64,000 nucleotides of DNA, taken from positions 33,018,501-33,082,500 of the forward strand of contig NC_083380.1 in NCBI RefSeq assembly GCF_031755915.1, in the 5' to 3' direction. Shown one piece after another: positions 22,171 to 35,289 of the stretch. The translations under genes were made by a program, and so were the position numbers. The DNA is from Ziziphus jujuba. Lineage: Eukaryota > Streptophyta > Magnoliopsida > Rosales > Rhamnaceae. The notes under the pieces are model-generated. The model was not told the DNA's origin and made no database searches. It saw nothing but the letters and a program-made list of their open reading frames with translations. The first letter of the stretch is position 1; each line of letters begins with the position of its first letter.

Positions 22171-24988
22171 TGTCAGGACCCGTCCAGAATTCCTCCTCCG
22201 GAACCCTAGACAAGCCCTGATCCCAGGGAAACCCTACCGGACCCTCCAACGGAAAATCCGGCAGAGCCTCCCCTAAGGGATTTACTTACCACAAATTACC
22301 TGCACTGAAAACACACTTCTAAAAACATCCCCTTATTCCTCCCACAAACTACAAATTGAATCCACAAATTACAGCACTTCTCAACAACAACAACAGTCCA
22401 GTGCATAAATAAAACAGAAGTATCCCAAAAGTATACAGAGCTTTAAGAAGTGCTAAACAACAGAAATACAACAAGGCTGAAAAGAAATAATACACTGAAA
22501 TGAAAGAGTACAGAAGTACTTCTCGAAACACAACTGCAGCGGAAAACTTGGTTCGCTCCGGAAGAACGTCTACCACCACTTGCACCTAAGGGAACGGAAT
22601 TTAAGAGTGTGAGATGCTAATCATCTCCGTGAGTAAGCCGAACTACTGAACACCTTTTGTGATAATAAAAATAATAGTAATAGCAATTAAGGAATAGAAC
22701 AAATACCAACAATTAATAAATAAATAATAATAACTGTTGGAAAATAATAATTTTCCTCAAAACTCTCACCAAACGCTCCGTTTGAAATGTTCCCTTTTTA
22801 AAACCTTTTTGCAAAACCCGATGTACGTACTTCCCGAAAACCAAGGAACCAAATAAATTAATAAACAACAAATAAACAAATAAATAAATACCCCAAATAT
22901 AAATAAATTATAGTAAATAATTTTTGAACACCTTTGGGGTTTAAAACACTATTTGCAATTTACACCGACGCACCACACCATATACCGGTGATGCCCTCCG
23001 ATACCCAGCGTCCTGAACACCGACTGACGGGGGCGGTTAAAGAGAGAAACCTGCAACGGTCACTTCGGCGTCCCGACAGTACCGCTGCTAAAACCATCAA
23101 CCCGGCCAAGGAGGGGGGCGGCTGTGCACAACAATAACCTTGCCTGCCCACGGTCCAATGGCAACTCACGGGTGAAGTAATAACCGCACGCTAAACCACA
23201 TAATAACCGCGTGCTACCACGTGTCCATACACCATACACCAGAACACCAATACTGTATGAGTGCGTCTAAAAAATAAACAATAATAACCAACCGTACCGT
23301 TTTCCAAAATTATCGTGGGAAATACATTAAATTCTCACACTTACCATCCCACATATTTTTATTTAACAACCCGGTACGAAACATTGATAACCAACAAACC
23401 ACAATTTCCTTGAAGTACGAGATGCAACCATAAAAATACCGCGGGCATAATTTGTAAAATTTAAACAAATATTTTCATAAAATATTTAACCCAATTATGC
23501 CTGAAAAATCAATTTTAAAAACCACGTACAAATACTTCCAAAATACACCTTGCTCATGCATAATAAATTAAACCACAATATAATTCATAAATAAATCACA
23601 CCACATGAGCATAATTTAAATACCAACTTAAAGACCAATTAAATATAATTAATTGCCCAAAATAATTTTTGAAGGTGGGTCACTCACCTGGAGCACGCAA
23701 ATCAACTAAGATCCTCCTCAGGATCAACTCCACTACTCGCGCGTGCACCGAATCGAAGCTCGCGTGATGAGGATCACGGATTCGGTCTTACTTTCCGGTG
23801 ATCGGACCCGACGGGGTCTGAATCTTGCCGGAAAGCTTTTCGAGTTTCGGCTCTGCAATTCTCCCAAACCATCGCGAATTGGCGGAAACGGAAGCCGGAT
23901 TCAGATTCAGGAGGTCGAACACAGCGGACTGGAGCTGGCCGGAAATTCGGGTACTCACCGGAACAGTACTTTCCGGCGAGCCGCCGCGGTCACCGGCAAC
24001 CGTCGCCGGCGGCGGCGCGTGCGGTGGCCGTTGGTCGTGAAATTTTGCAGACTTGTAGATCGTGAGGAGAGCAACCCAACGGGACCAGCGGTGAGCAAAA
24101 CGGAGGTCGGACGGTAGAGAAATCACCGTTTGACAATTTTCGGCCCCTCGTCGAAAAACGCTCCGATCCCGGCGCGTCGGTGGTCCGATGGCCGTGATTT
24201 TTGGTGGGTCGGCCGGACTTGAGGAGAGGATCAAGGGTGTACGGCGCGTGTGGCCAGAAAATGGCCGGAAGTGGGTCGATTTGCGGTGGCCGGCGGTGGA
24301 GGGGAAAAACTCGCCGCCGATCTTCGGAGGTCCGATCCGGGCGAGTCCGGCGACCGTTCGCCGTGAAATTTGGAGGTTTTGCCGGAAATGGGGAGGGGAA
24401 ACTTTCTGGCAGGCACATGTACAGTAACTCGACCGGAACAGTAGAAAAATTCCGGCGGCCGGCGGACTCTCTCTCTCTCTTTCTCTCTCTTCCCCGAGAA
24501 TTTTAACAAATAAAAACCCATGTGTGACACTGTTCATTCCACGTGGACCAATCAGAAGCTGACACGTGGCGTTTCACTGTTCACCGACCCAAAAACATTA
24601 AAATATTACGGTATCCGGTAAACTTCAAACGTCCATAACTTTTTAACCGGATGTCCGTTTTGAGCGTGCCGCTAGTCTACGGACTCGTATCGACGAACAC
24701 TTCACAACCATGCACGAGTCAAAGCTCATTTCCCCAAAAATAAAAAGTCAACCCGGCACCCCTTGGACAGTTTGGACCGCAACTTGTTTCGTCCATAACT
24801 TCCAAACCGTGGCTCCGTTTTCGACGTGCTACCAGTCTACGAACTCGGGGCATCGTGCACTTCGCCACGGTACCCTGGTCAACTCGAAATGCCAACTGGA
24901 GCAAAAAGTCAACTTTGACCCCTTCGGTCAACGGTCAACCTCGGTCAACATGCACGGATTTCGATGCGATTTGGGACGGGGTGTTACA
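22171..24988 (-). mobile_element. Solo-LTR-like element B
   Basis: Reverse copy of the family: plus strand starts TGTCAGGACCCGTCC and ends GGACGGGGTGTTACA. Flanks are CACTAG and CTAGT, so a short CTAG-centred duplication is likely, with ends shifted by a base. The 3' part mirrors 20348-22138 of element A. The GC-rich part (23720-24480) has long open frames on both strands, but they are low-complexity and shared with no known protein I recognise. Confidence 0.7.
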
Positions 24989-25643
24989 CTAGTACATATG
25001 TAATTTCAAACACCCAACTGATCAATATCATACTTCCTCTTTCAATATTTTGCTTTTCTGAAATTGATCATTATGATCTGTTAAAATAGGGAGGATCAAT
25101 GACATCCTATTTTTCTCGATCATGATCTTCCAATATTTTTTGTTCCTGTCACATTCTCTGCTCAATTCCTCTACCACCCCCACCACCACCACTAATGTTA
25201 TTAATTTCTCTTGTCTCCCTCACCAAATTAAAGCTCTATAAACTTAATAATAAATAGGAATTTCTTGTATTATTATCTTCTAAAAATCATAGTATCAATC
25301 ACTTCCCACTTACGTTTCCTAGTGACTTCCATATGTTTATGTAACATTGTAATGTAAATAGTCCAGCTTCTCATATGCGTTAGAAAAAGGACATCTATAA
25401 TATTCAAAAGTCCATGTCAAAATTTGATCTATCAACAAGACTAAATCTGTTTGGTAAACGATTTGGTGACTTTAGCATTAGAAAGCTATAACAGTCCTTT
25501 TCATAGATCCCTATCAACAAGACTAAAAGAAAAAGAAAAAAAAAGAAGAATTGCTAGACAAACACAAAGATTAGAAAGACCCAACTAAAACATTAAATTA
25601 ACTATAAAAGTTCTCTGTATTTATCCTTCCATACCATTGTCAA
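24989..25643. other. Gene-free AT-rich spacer
   Basis: No coding frame. 25440-25640 resembles 36478-36630 (shared CCCTATCAACAAGACTA and ATACCATTGTCAAT stretches), so it belongs to the locally duplicated host sequence. Confidence 0.5.
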
Positions 25644-28586
25644 TATTAGGAACCGTCCAAAACTTCTCAACGGAACCCTCAACAAGCCTTGATCCCAGGG
25701 AAACACCATTGAATCTTCCAATAGAAAATTCGACAGCATCTCCTTTAAGGGTAGGACTTACCATCAAATTTCCTGCACAGAAAACACACTTCTAACAATA
25801 TCTCCTTATTCCTCCCATCTTACTACAATTTATTTCCACAAGTTGCAACACTTCAATAAATAACAGGGAATCAGTGCATAATTAAATTAAAAAATGTCCA
25901 AACAATATAGAGAGCTTCACAAAGATACAATTAAGTATGAAATTTAATACAACAAAAGATAAAAGAAATAATACAAGATAAAGAGGAAAAGAAAGAAGGA
26001 ACTCCTTGGAATTCGGCAGCAACCGAAAACATCGAGCTCATCCCGGACGATCAACATCTACTAACCTGGGTCTAGGGGAACGAATTTAAAAACATGAGAT
26101 ACTAATCATCTCAGTGAGTGATCCAATCTACTATATAATAATAATATAACAATAATAATAATAATAATAATTAATATAACAATAAAATAAACTTGATTAA
26201 TTAATAAGAAATAAGTAGATAAATAATAAGTAGTTAAAAATAATGTTTTCTCTCAAAACCCTCACTATTCACTCAGTTGAAAAAGTTCTCATTCTAAAAC
26301 ATTTTTACAAAACCCAATAATTGTATGCCCCAAAGATCAAGAAATAATCAATTGAATAAAATGATAAAAAAAAAAGTGCAATAAATTAAAGACCCAAAAT
26401 CTATAATGAGAAATAAAGATAATTTTTAATAACAATTATTAAATTGTAAATAAAATATCATCAATAAAATTTATATTATAAATAATCAAGGAAATATTAA
26501 AATAAATTATAAATCTCATTTTGAAATAAATAATGGAATATAATAAAATTCATGTTAAAATCTCAAATGTAAATAAATAATAAAAACATGAATAAAATAC
26601 ATTTAAACAATCAATCTAAAATAAATAGAATAAATCATTTAATTAATAAAAGAAATACTTAAATCAATTTAAACATCCATTTGAAATAAATGGTAAAAAT
26701 ATAATAAAATCCCTTTAAAATCATCAAATCAATTTAAATAGAAAAATCAAAGTAAAATGCATTTTTACAATATCAATTGAAATAAATGTTGAAAACACCA
26801 TTAATTACATTTTAAATACAATTTTAGAATATTTTGTTATTGAAAATCATATGGAGAAATAATTTGACGCACCACACTATATACCAGTGATGTTCGACGG
26901 TACCCAATATCTTGAGCACCGCCTGACGGGAGGTTAAAGAGAGAAACATGCATACGATCGCCTGGTGTCCCAATAATGCCGTTGCTTGTAACCATCATCC
27001 CGGCTATGGAGGGGGTGGCTTATGTGCATTATATATAAAACTTGTCTGCCCTCAGGTCTATAGCACCCCACGGGAGAGTACAACAACTTGTGAGCTTATC
27101 AACATATACAGTACAGAATACTAGTACTATATGAGTGCGTCTAAAATCAAAATCATAATTTTCCAAATATAATTACCTCATAAATGCCATTGGATTAAAC
27201 ATCTCGTTGCAAATCCACGTGATCCACATTTCTTTTTGACCATCACGGTAAATCTATCATTTAAAATCCATCAATTTCATATATACCAAATTTCCAATGG
27301 CATAAAGTCAAACCTTTAATATTTTAATGCATAAATATTTTAGAAACATAATAATTTAAAATAATATTTTTTTTTTCAAATTCTCAAAATCAATTTAAAT
27401 CAAAAGCACATAAATTTAACATTTGCTTAAATCTACATAAATACATTTATTATATGAAATAAATTCCACAAGAAAAATTTAAAGATAATTGACAATAATT
27501 TAAATCCATAACTTCTTTAAAACCAAAGATATGAATTCCATGTAATATATGCTTAAATCAATAAACTTTTGGCATCATAATTACGCTGATAAATTTAACA
27601 ATAATTTAAAAACATAATTTCTTTAAAAAACTAAAGTGCAATTTTTGATGCAATGCATGCTCTAAGTCAACATAAATCATCATTGATAGGACCCATCCCA
27701 GAAACCTTCTAGGATCTTCCGGGTGGTCCCACTTCGTGAAGTTCCACCGGATAATCCCTAAAGAATATCTAATGAGACGTCACCTTAAAACGTGGACAAC
27801 GAACACCAACAATATCAATAATACTTCAATATTTAAATATAAAGTAAATCCACAGTAGCATAAGTCCACAACCGGCCTATAATACCATAGGCCATAACTA
27901 CACACATAAGTAATATGGTCTCTACTTAGTCCAAAACATAGATCAGAGCATTCTAAGAGTGTTAACAAAGTTTAGAAGTACAAATAAGTAATGAACGAGT
28001 CCGAAAGATAAAGGTAAGATAAAAAAAGATAAATACTGCTGCTGTCATGGAAGAACAAAGTGACAAATGAGCGCAAGGTAGACTGGTACTAGGTGCTTGG
28101 ACCTAGGAAAACGAATTTAAAACAAATAAAACGTGAGATTAAGAAATCTCAGTGAGTGGAATTGTTAGAACCCATCCAAAATCCCTTCCCGAAACCCTGG
28201 ACAAATCCTGATCCCAGGGAGACCCTACCGGACCATCCTATGAAAAATTCAACAGCTTCTCCCCTAAAGGTAGAACATGCCCAAACTTTAATTTCATGAA
28301 AACGCACTTCTATATGGTACCACGGTATCCCTCTCAACTTACTACAATAATTTCCACAATGACGGCACCTCGATAACAATTCATATAACACGCATGTATA
28401 TGCAATAGGAACAATTTTACTAAATAAACAACCAAAATATATTTTTAAACATTCATGTCCGTCCACACCACCCACTTAGTAGCATATTACATATTAATAT
28501 CGTTTTACAAAGTTCCAACTCATAACGTAAGCAAGAGAAAATAGGAAAACATTAATAATAGTAATATTAATAACAATAATACCATA

Positions 28587-28666
28587 ACTTGCCCGTAGGC
28601 TTCCACCCTTGCTCGTAAGCTTACCCACTTGCCCGAAGGCTTATACACTTGCCCGAAGGCTTCTGT
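28587..28666. repeat. Four-unit 20-bp minisatellite
   Basis: Units of the form ACTTGCCCGAAGGCTTATAC repeat at about 28587, 28607, 28627 and 28647; the last two are nearly identical. An imperfect AAT/ATA-rich simple repeat follows at 28676-28850. Confidence 0.75.
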
Positions 28667-30455
28667 CTAATACCAATAATAATAATAATAATAATAATAA
28701 AGATAACAATAAATCATAATAATACCAATAAAAGTAATAAGAATAATAATAATTATTATAATAATCATAATAACAACATTAATAACAGTAATAATAACAA
28801 AATACCAATAATAAAATGGTGGCAACCATGATAATTAATGGCAATGATAATTATAATAGATAATGAAATTGCTACTAAAATAATCATAATAAATAATAAT
28901 AGCAATTACCGTATCCATTATGATAATATTAGAAAACCAGATTCTGAATAAATAAGATAATATAAGGTAAAATAATATTTTTAAACTAAAATCATATTAT
29001 AAAATATACACACGCATTAGATATACGAATGATGTTCTCTAATATGTTGCGTGATCCATGATTCCAACTGTCATCGGTACTTTGCTACTAATACAGTCCA
29101 GGATGGTTGCCTAGATTGGCTGTCCAATCCCCTGGACTTGTAGGCAACATAGTTATGAGGCTAGCTCTACATGTACCACATCGGATCATCGTCCCTGTAT
29201 GGTGTAGTATATACTATATACCAGTAGTACCCTATGGTACCTAGCATCCCAAGCACTGTCCAGCGGAAGGTTAGAGAGAGAAACTTGCACACGGTCTCTT
29301 CGGCGTCCCGACAGCGCCGCTGCTTAAACCGTCATCCTGGCAATGGAGGGGGGCAGCTTGTGTGCACTATATAAACTTGGCTGTCCTTAGGTCCATAGCA
29401 ACTCACGGGAGACATTACAACCTACGCGCTCATCACACTTGAAAACTACAATTTCCTTAATTTCGAAGATATAAATTAAATGCTATACTTAACTTTGGCA
29501 CCATAATTTTAAAGAACAATTTTATTTAGACATTACACACATAAATTACCATAACACAATATTTATATATATTTATTTACACATACACATGCTCATATAC
29601 CTACAAAATATATGTGCATATAGTAATATATATATCAAACTAGCATATACCATGGAATGCACCAACACTTATACATTCGCATATGTATACATGAATGAAA
29701 CACATATATATTTACAAACATACATATACATAAACATATATACACAAAACACGGTTAGCCTTAACTCAAAAGTTGGGGTTTTTCAACATTTTGAGGATTA
29801 ATTTAATTTAATCATTTCTTTGGCCTCTAACAATCATTAGGAACTTAGCTATAATGATAATTGACTGAAGAATTGTCTAATTTCTATCCAATTTCAACAT
29901 AAACATAACTTAGCTTCATCAATGGCAACTTCCTAAATACTAAACTATAATTCACATTCTAACTACCAATTTGAAGCTTATGGTGAAAGTACCAAGAATA
30001 TACCTTCAATTGGTTCAACCGACACTGGAGGTGGCCGAAATCCCACCGGGACCTTGTTGCCAAAATGGGTTTTGTCATATATCCTAAACGAGCGTGTTTT
30101 GAGCCAATCCAAGCTTGGAAATGGACTTAGCAGGTCTGAATTTGTGGGAAAGGACCACCCATTCGACCTCATGTTCATCGAAAGACGACGATCGGAAAAT
30201 GCATCCCTCATTGGTTTTCATGGCTTCCCGGCGAATCTAGACCATTTTGTGGCGTGATAAACATGGCTATGGTTTCCTGGGAATGTGGGTTTCAAGTTGG
30301 TATAAAAATATCTTGGTGGGTGTCCAAAATTGAGAGGAAATTAGTGATGGAAAATGGTTGCCATGAATGAGCGGGGAGGGGAAGAGAGGGAGAGCTCCAG
30401 AGAATTCCAAAACGAAGAAGAAGAAAAGGAAGAAGGAACGGGGGTCTCACCCACT

Positions 30456-30472
30456 CCCCCCCCCCCCCCCCC
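30456..30472. repeat. Poly-C run of 17
   Basis: Seventeen consecutive C on the plus strand, so G17 on the sense strand of element E, next to a purine-rich stretch. Such a tract can form a G-quadruplex and is prone to slippage and sequencing error. Confidence 0.8.
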
Positions 30473-30592
30473 TCTCTTGTTTTCCCACGTGGGGAAAAGG
30501 AAAGAAAAAGAAAAAGAAAAAGAAATAAATAAAATAAAATAATATTAAAATAATAATATAATATAAAATAATAAAATAATGTAATATTTAAT

Positions 30593-30755
30593 TGTGACGG
30601 CCCAGACCATCCGCATGCAATAATGTCCTCTTTGGGCCTGGGGAATCCTCTTACAACCCAGCCCTCAAGGTTTTAAAATGCCTCGCAAGGGAAAGATATC
30701 CACATGCTTATAAGCCATGCTTCGTTCCCCTTTCCAACCGATGTGGGATCTCACA
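30593..30755. mobile_element. 163-bp TRIM-like solo LTR
   Basis: Starts TGTGACGGCCCAGACC and ends GATCTCACA (TG...CA with TGTGA/TCACA inverted ends). Perfect 5-bp target duplication TTAAT at 30588-30592 and 30756-30760. The text (TGTCCTCTTTGGGCCTGGGG, TTATAAGCCATGC, CCGATGTGGGATC) resembles short LTRs I have seen across dicot genomes. No coding capacity. It is the innermost layer of the C-D-E nest. Confidence 0.75.
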
Positions 30756-31626
30756 TTAATTATGGCTAACATGTGGCATTTTCTCATCATGACGCACGGC
30801 ACCATGTACTAAGTTACATGTGGCATACACTGCTCACATATTAAAAAAATAATATTAAAATAATAAGGTATTTGAAAAACTTTGCAGGTCCATAACTTTA
30901 AAACCACATGTTCGAATCGGGCGTGCCGCTAGTCTACTAACTTGTATCGATGAGTACTTCACAACCATATATGAGTCAACACTCAATTTCACAAAAATAA
31001 AAAGTCAATTCGGGCACCCTCAAATAGTTCGCACATCAAGTTATTTTGCTCATAACTTTCAAACTGTAGCTCTGTTTTCAACGTGCTACCAGACTACCGA
31101 CTCGTGTCAATGCATACTTCATAATGGTTTCTTGGTCAACCTAGAATTCTTGCCAAGTTAAAAAGTCAAAGTTTGATCCTTCTCAGTCAACAACAGTCAA
31201 ACCCGATCAACCTAGGTCAACATGAGAAAATTCCAGCGTATTTCGGGATAGGGTGTTACAAGAATAGTATAATAGAAAACAATATTAATTTATTTCCGTA
31301 AAAATATTTCTCTCAAGACCTCTCATTCCACTCATTTGAAAAATTCTCGGTTTAAAAATCATTTCATAAAACCCGATATTGTACCCCAATTTAGTATCAT
31401 AAAATTGATGCTCAAAAGTATGAAAAAAATGAACAATCAATTTAATATCACAAAATATCGTAAACAAGTTATAAATTTTGAGCATAAAATCTTATAAATA
31501 TATTTCTAAGAAATAACCTTAATATTTGAAATCAACAACATATTCAAACGTATTCCATGTACCATTTGATGTACCATTCTGTAAACCGTGGGATACATCC
31601 ACCTCATGATCCTTAAATATCTAAAA

Positions 31627-32066
31627 GGTATCGTGGAAATAATAAACCATCGGGACCTACCCAACCTCACGGTCCGTGGCAATAAATATTCTATGGGTTG
31701 AACCCAACCTCACGGTACCATGGCATTAATAACATGTGGGATAAACCCAACCTCACGGTCCGTGGAAATCGTATCCTATGGGCTAAACCCAACCTCGCGG
31801 TACTTTGGCAATAATAACCTGTAGAATAAACCCAACTTCACGGTCCATGACAATAATATCCTGTGGGCTGAACCCAACCTCATGGCACCATGGCAATAAT
31901 AACCTATGGGATAAACCCAACCTCACGATCCGTGGCAATAATATACTGTGGGTTGAACCCAACCTCAGGATACCGTGACAATAATAACCTATGGGATAAA
32001 CCCAACCTCACGATCCATAGCAATAATATCCTGTGGGCTGAACCCAACCTCGCTGTATCGTGGCAA
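31627..32066. repeat. Minisatellite of about ten 43-bp units in alternating types
   Basis: Units built on AACCCAACCTCACGGTCCGTGGCAATAATA. Two forms alternate: one reads GGGCTGAACCC or GGGTTGAACCC, the other GGGATAAACCC. The higher-order unit is thus about 86 bp. Short open frames across it are repeat artefacts. Confidence 0.85.
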
Positions 32067-35000
32067 TACCCACACGCTATAATATCATATAATATAATAT
32101 TGATCCAAGATATTGGCACTACATGATACATCAATTTACAAATAAATGATACAGTATCCTTAAAACAAGCTTGTAAAAACATATGTATCTCTTTCCAACC
32201 AATATTATATCATAATTCAGAATAAATATTCAATTTCAATCACTTATTTAAATATTTTTTAAAAAAAAATTCAAATCATCATTCCATACAAAAACCATAA
32301 ATACCACAGTAAAATATATTCATCAATAAACAAATTTTAAACACTTAAAAATTATAAAATATTTAAACATGCTTAAAATAATATAAATTTTCAATCTGCT
32401 CCTCAGATAAAATATTTTCCAAAATGCTCTAAAATTCTCAATTCAAATACCAGAATACTTAATTAACATAGTTCTCAAGTTCACTATGAACTCACCAAAA
32501 TTAGAAACCATTAAAAATCTTATTAAAATCTGCATAAAATGACAACTCGTGTAGGTGAAAGCAAATATTTTATATGCATAAAACAACCATTTCAATCAAT
32601 TTATAAATACGTAAAATATCCAAAACACACATATATATTATTCTATATACACAAAACATTTTAAAAATAATAACCACTCACAGTACCGTAGATGCTCACT
32701 CCTACTCCTTACAAGACCGTATCTCAACTCAACACGAGTGTCTGTAATATAATAAAATATTTCTCAGGCTCCAATAACTAAACCAAAGATATTTTTGAAC
32801 ACCAAATGTCTTAAATTAATTTGTACAACTATAAAATTACGCAAATTGAGTATTGACCGGTCCAATTATACTGCATACTCTTAGGATCCAATATCCAAAA
32901 TTTGGAAATTTTCACCCGAAGCCTAATATTTTCAAATTGAACCTCATAATGGGTCCTAATAATACCCAATTTCACTAATCCAACTCCAATTTTAACCAAT
33001 TTGACCAATGTTGTCCAAACACAGTCCCAATTTATCTGAAAATTAACTAATTGATCCAAAAAATGGAAAAATTATAAAACGACCGCCAAAATTCACAAAT
33101 TTTATATCAACGGAAAGCCCAAGAGACAAGGAACCCATAAGTATGCTCATCTCAGTCCAAATGTTCCTCTGGTGGCCCAAAAACTCGATTGAAGCTTTGG
33201 CTAAACTTCCGGTTGTCGGATCTCCCAAACGATGAGGAATCTAGGCAAATTAACCATGAAAATGAGCTCATAGGGTCAAAAAATGTAGGAAAGGTCTATG
33301 GGTTGGCCTGAAATGGCCAAAAAACATGAAAATTCGGCAACCCACCTTGCTTGCCGCTGCCGTCTTCTCCGGCCAGATCCTGACGCATCCAGCGGTCGTT
33401 TGTAGTGAAATTTCATGGCCAAACTCACCTTGAGGTGGGATTCCTCCCTGGCTGACCTATGTAAGTGGTGGTTGGCCGGAATGGGCAAAAACGGCAATAA
33501 TCTGGTTCGACGTTAAATGGGTCGAAACGATCCAGTTCGAACCCACGAGTCTGGGGGGAGGATTTCTCGGGTTTGGGATGAAATGGGTATTCTGGGAATG
33601 GTTTCCTATTTAGTATGCTTTCTAAGGTTTATATAGAGCCTAGGGTCACTAACAGACAAAAATTGGGGGTTAGTTTGGATACTGATATAAAACTTATGCT
33701 TAAAACTTCTCAAAACCATAACTTTTTATTCGTAATTCAGAATTTAGCGTGCTGCTAGTCTATGAACTCGTACCAATGAGATCTACACAATGGTATTTTG
33801 GTTAAACCAAAAATATTGACCATTGAAAAAGTCAACTTGGTCCCACATATTGTTCACTTGGTCAAGCTTGTTCAAACTCTGTCAAACTTGATAAAACATA
33901 TGTATTTTGACACGGGTTATTATATCATCATAAATTTAAATAACAATTTCTTAAATATTAAACATATATAACATCTTTTTCAGAAATTCAATTAACACCA
34001 TATATATATATATATGTTTTTTTTCACAATCCCAAGATATAATTTGGTGACATTACGTATATTTTCACACGTGCTCCTAAAATATCAACAATACATAAAA
34101 CTGATTAAATTAATATTGTAATCAGATAAATTATACACAGTTACCCGAGGATTTAGCACAAACATTAACCAAAATTCACAAATGATATACCAAATATAAG
34201 CTTATGATGCGAGGATCGTGAATTAGTCTTATCTCCCAAAGATCGGACCCGTGATGGCCGGAATCTTGCTGGAAGGTTTCAGGTTTAATGTCATCAGATC
34301 TCACAAACCACTAAGTATTTGGGCAAAAGGACCTTGTATTTGGATTAAAAAAGATCAAATTAGTGGGGAAGGGTGGGAAGTGTCATCGGAAACTCATCGG
34401 AGGTGGGTTTTTTGGCCAGCCGCTACGGCCATCGAAAACCGCCACTGCCGGTGGTGCGTTCGGTGGCCACTGGCTGTGAAAAGTTGTGGGGAGGTAGATC
34501 TGGTGATGGATAAGCCAATGGGACTGGCGGTGAGGCAAACGAAGGTCTAGTTTGGGAGATATCGACCAGAGAAGGAAATCGGACATTCGCTGAAAAATGC
34601 CCCGATTCGGATGCATCACCCCCGATCTGGCCAGTTGGTTTTCAGGTGGGCTTCAAGGTAAGGTGGCGCGTGTGGCTTAATGGTGGCCAAAGATGGGTCA
34701 ACGGCGTAAGGCTGGTCCTCCTACCTTTCTCTCTCTTTCTCTCTCCTCCCTCTCCCCTTCTGCCACCTCACCCCCTTCACCCAATGAAACAGCTCCCGTG
34801 GGTGTCACTATGCACTCACAGGTTGGTCAGAAAATGACACATGGCACAGTGCCATTGGACACTGTGCACACACATATCAAAGCACGTTAAATGATGTTTC
34901 ATAAAAATTTCATGGGTCTATAACGTTCAAACTACATATCCAAATCAGGTGTACTGCTAGTCTGTGAACTCGTATCGATGAGTATTTCACAACCATACAT

Positions 35001-35289
35001 GAGTCAAAGTTCAATTTTCGCATGAATAAAAAGTCAACTTGGGCACCCTCCGACAGTTCGGACCTCAACTTGTTTTGCTCATAACTTTCAAATCGTAACT
35101 CCATTTTTTACGTGCTACTAGTCTATGAACTTGGATCTATGTGTACTTTGCAACAATGCCTTGGTCAACCTAGGATTCTTGCCGACTCAAAAAGTCAAAA
35201 TTTGACCCTTCTCAGTCAACGATGGTCAAACCCGATCAACTTTGGTCAACTTGAGAAATTTTCGATGTACTTCGAGAGGGGGTGTTACA

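Larger units (their letters stand above)
28163..31260 (-). mobile_element. Solo-LTR-like element E, nested in D
   Basis: Starts TGTTAGAACCC and ends ATAGGGTGTTACA. Flanks GGAAT and AGAAT match at four of five bases. D sequence resumes directly after it at 31261. It contains a 163-bp TRIM-like insertion (30593-30755), an AAT-rich stretch at 28676-28850 and a G-box core CCCACGTGGGG (30483). Confidence 0.75.
27684..33923 (-). mobile_element. Solo-LTR-like element D, nested in C
   Basis: Starts TGATAGGACCC and ends near GGGTTATTATA, a diverged member of the family. Flanks share ATCATCAT (27676-27683 and 33924-33931), which contains the target duplication, though its exact length is blurred by the ATC repeat. 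The element is split by E at 28163-31260, leaving about 3.1 kb of its own. It carries the 43-bp minisatellite at 31627-32066. Confidence 0.65.
25644..35289 (-). mobile_element. Solo-LTR-like element C, outermost layer of a nest
   Basis: Starts TATTAGGAACCGTCC (degraded family end) and ends GGGGGTGTTACA. Perfect 5-bp target duplication GTCAA at 25639-25643 and 35290-35294. Its own sequence is 25644-27683 plus 33924-35289, about 3.4 kb. Element D is inserted between these parts. Gene-free; the GC-rich block is at 34230-34660. Confidence 0.8.

Noticed and set aside
23788..24537. Long open frames on both strands (up to 249 codons) in the GC-rich part of element B
   Set aside because: The same GC-rich block recurs in all LTR-like copies without keeping the frame, and the translations are low-complexity Arg/Pro/Ser text with no domain.
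31627..32066. Possible CRISPR-like array
   Set aside because: Units are contiguous variants of one sequence without unique spacers, in a plant genome, so this is a minisatellite.
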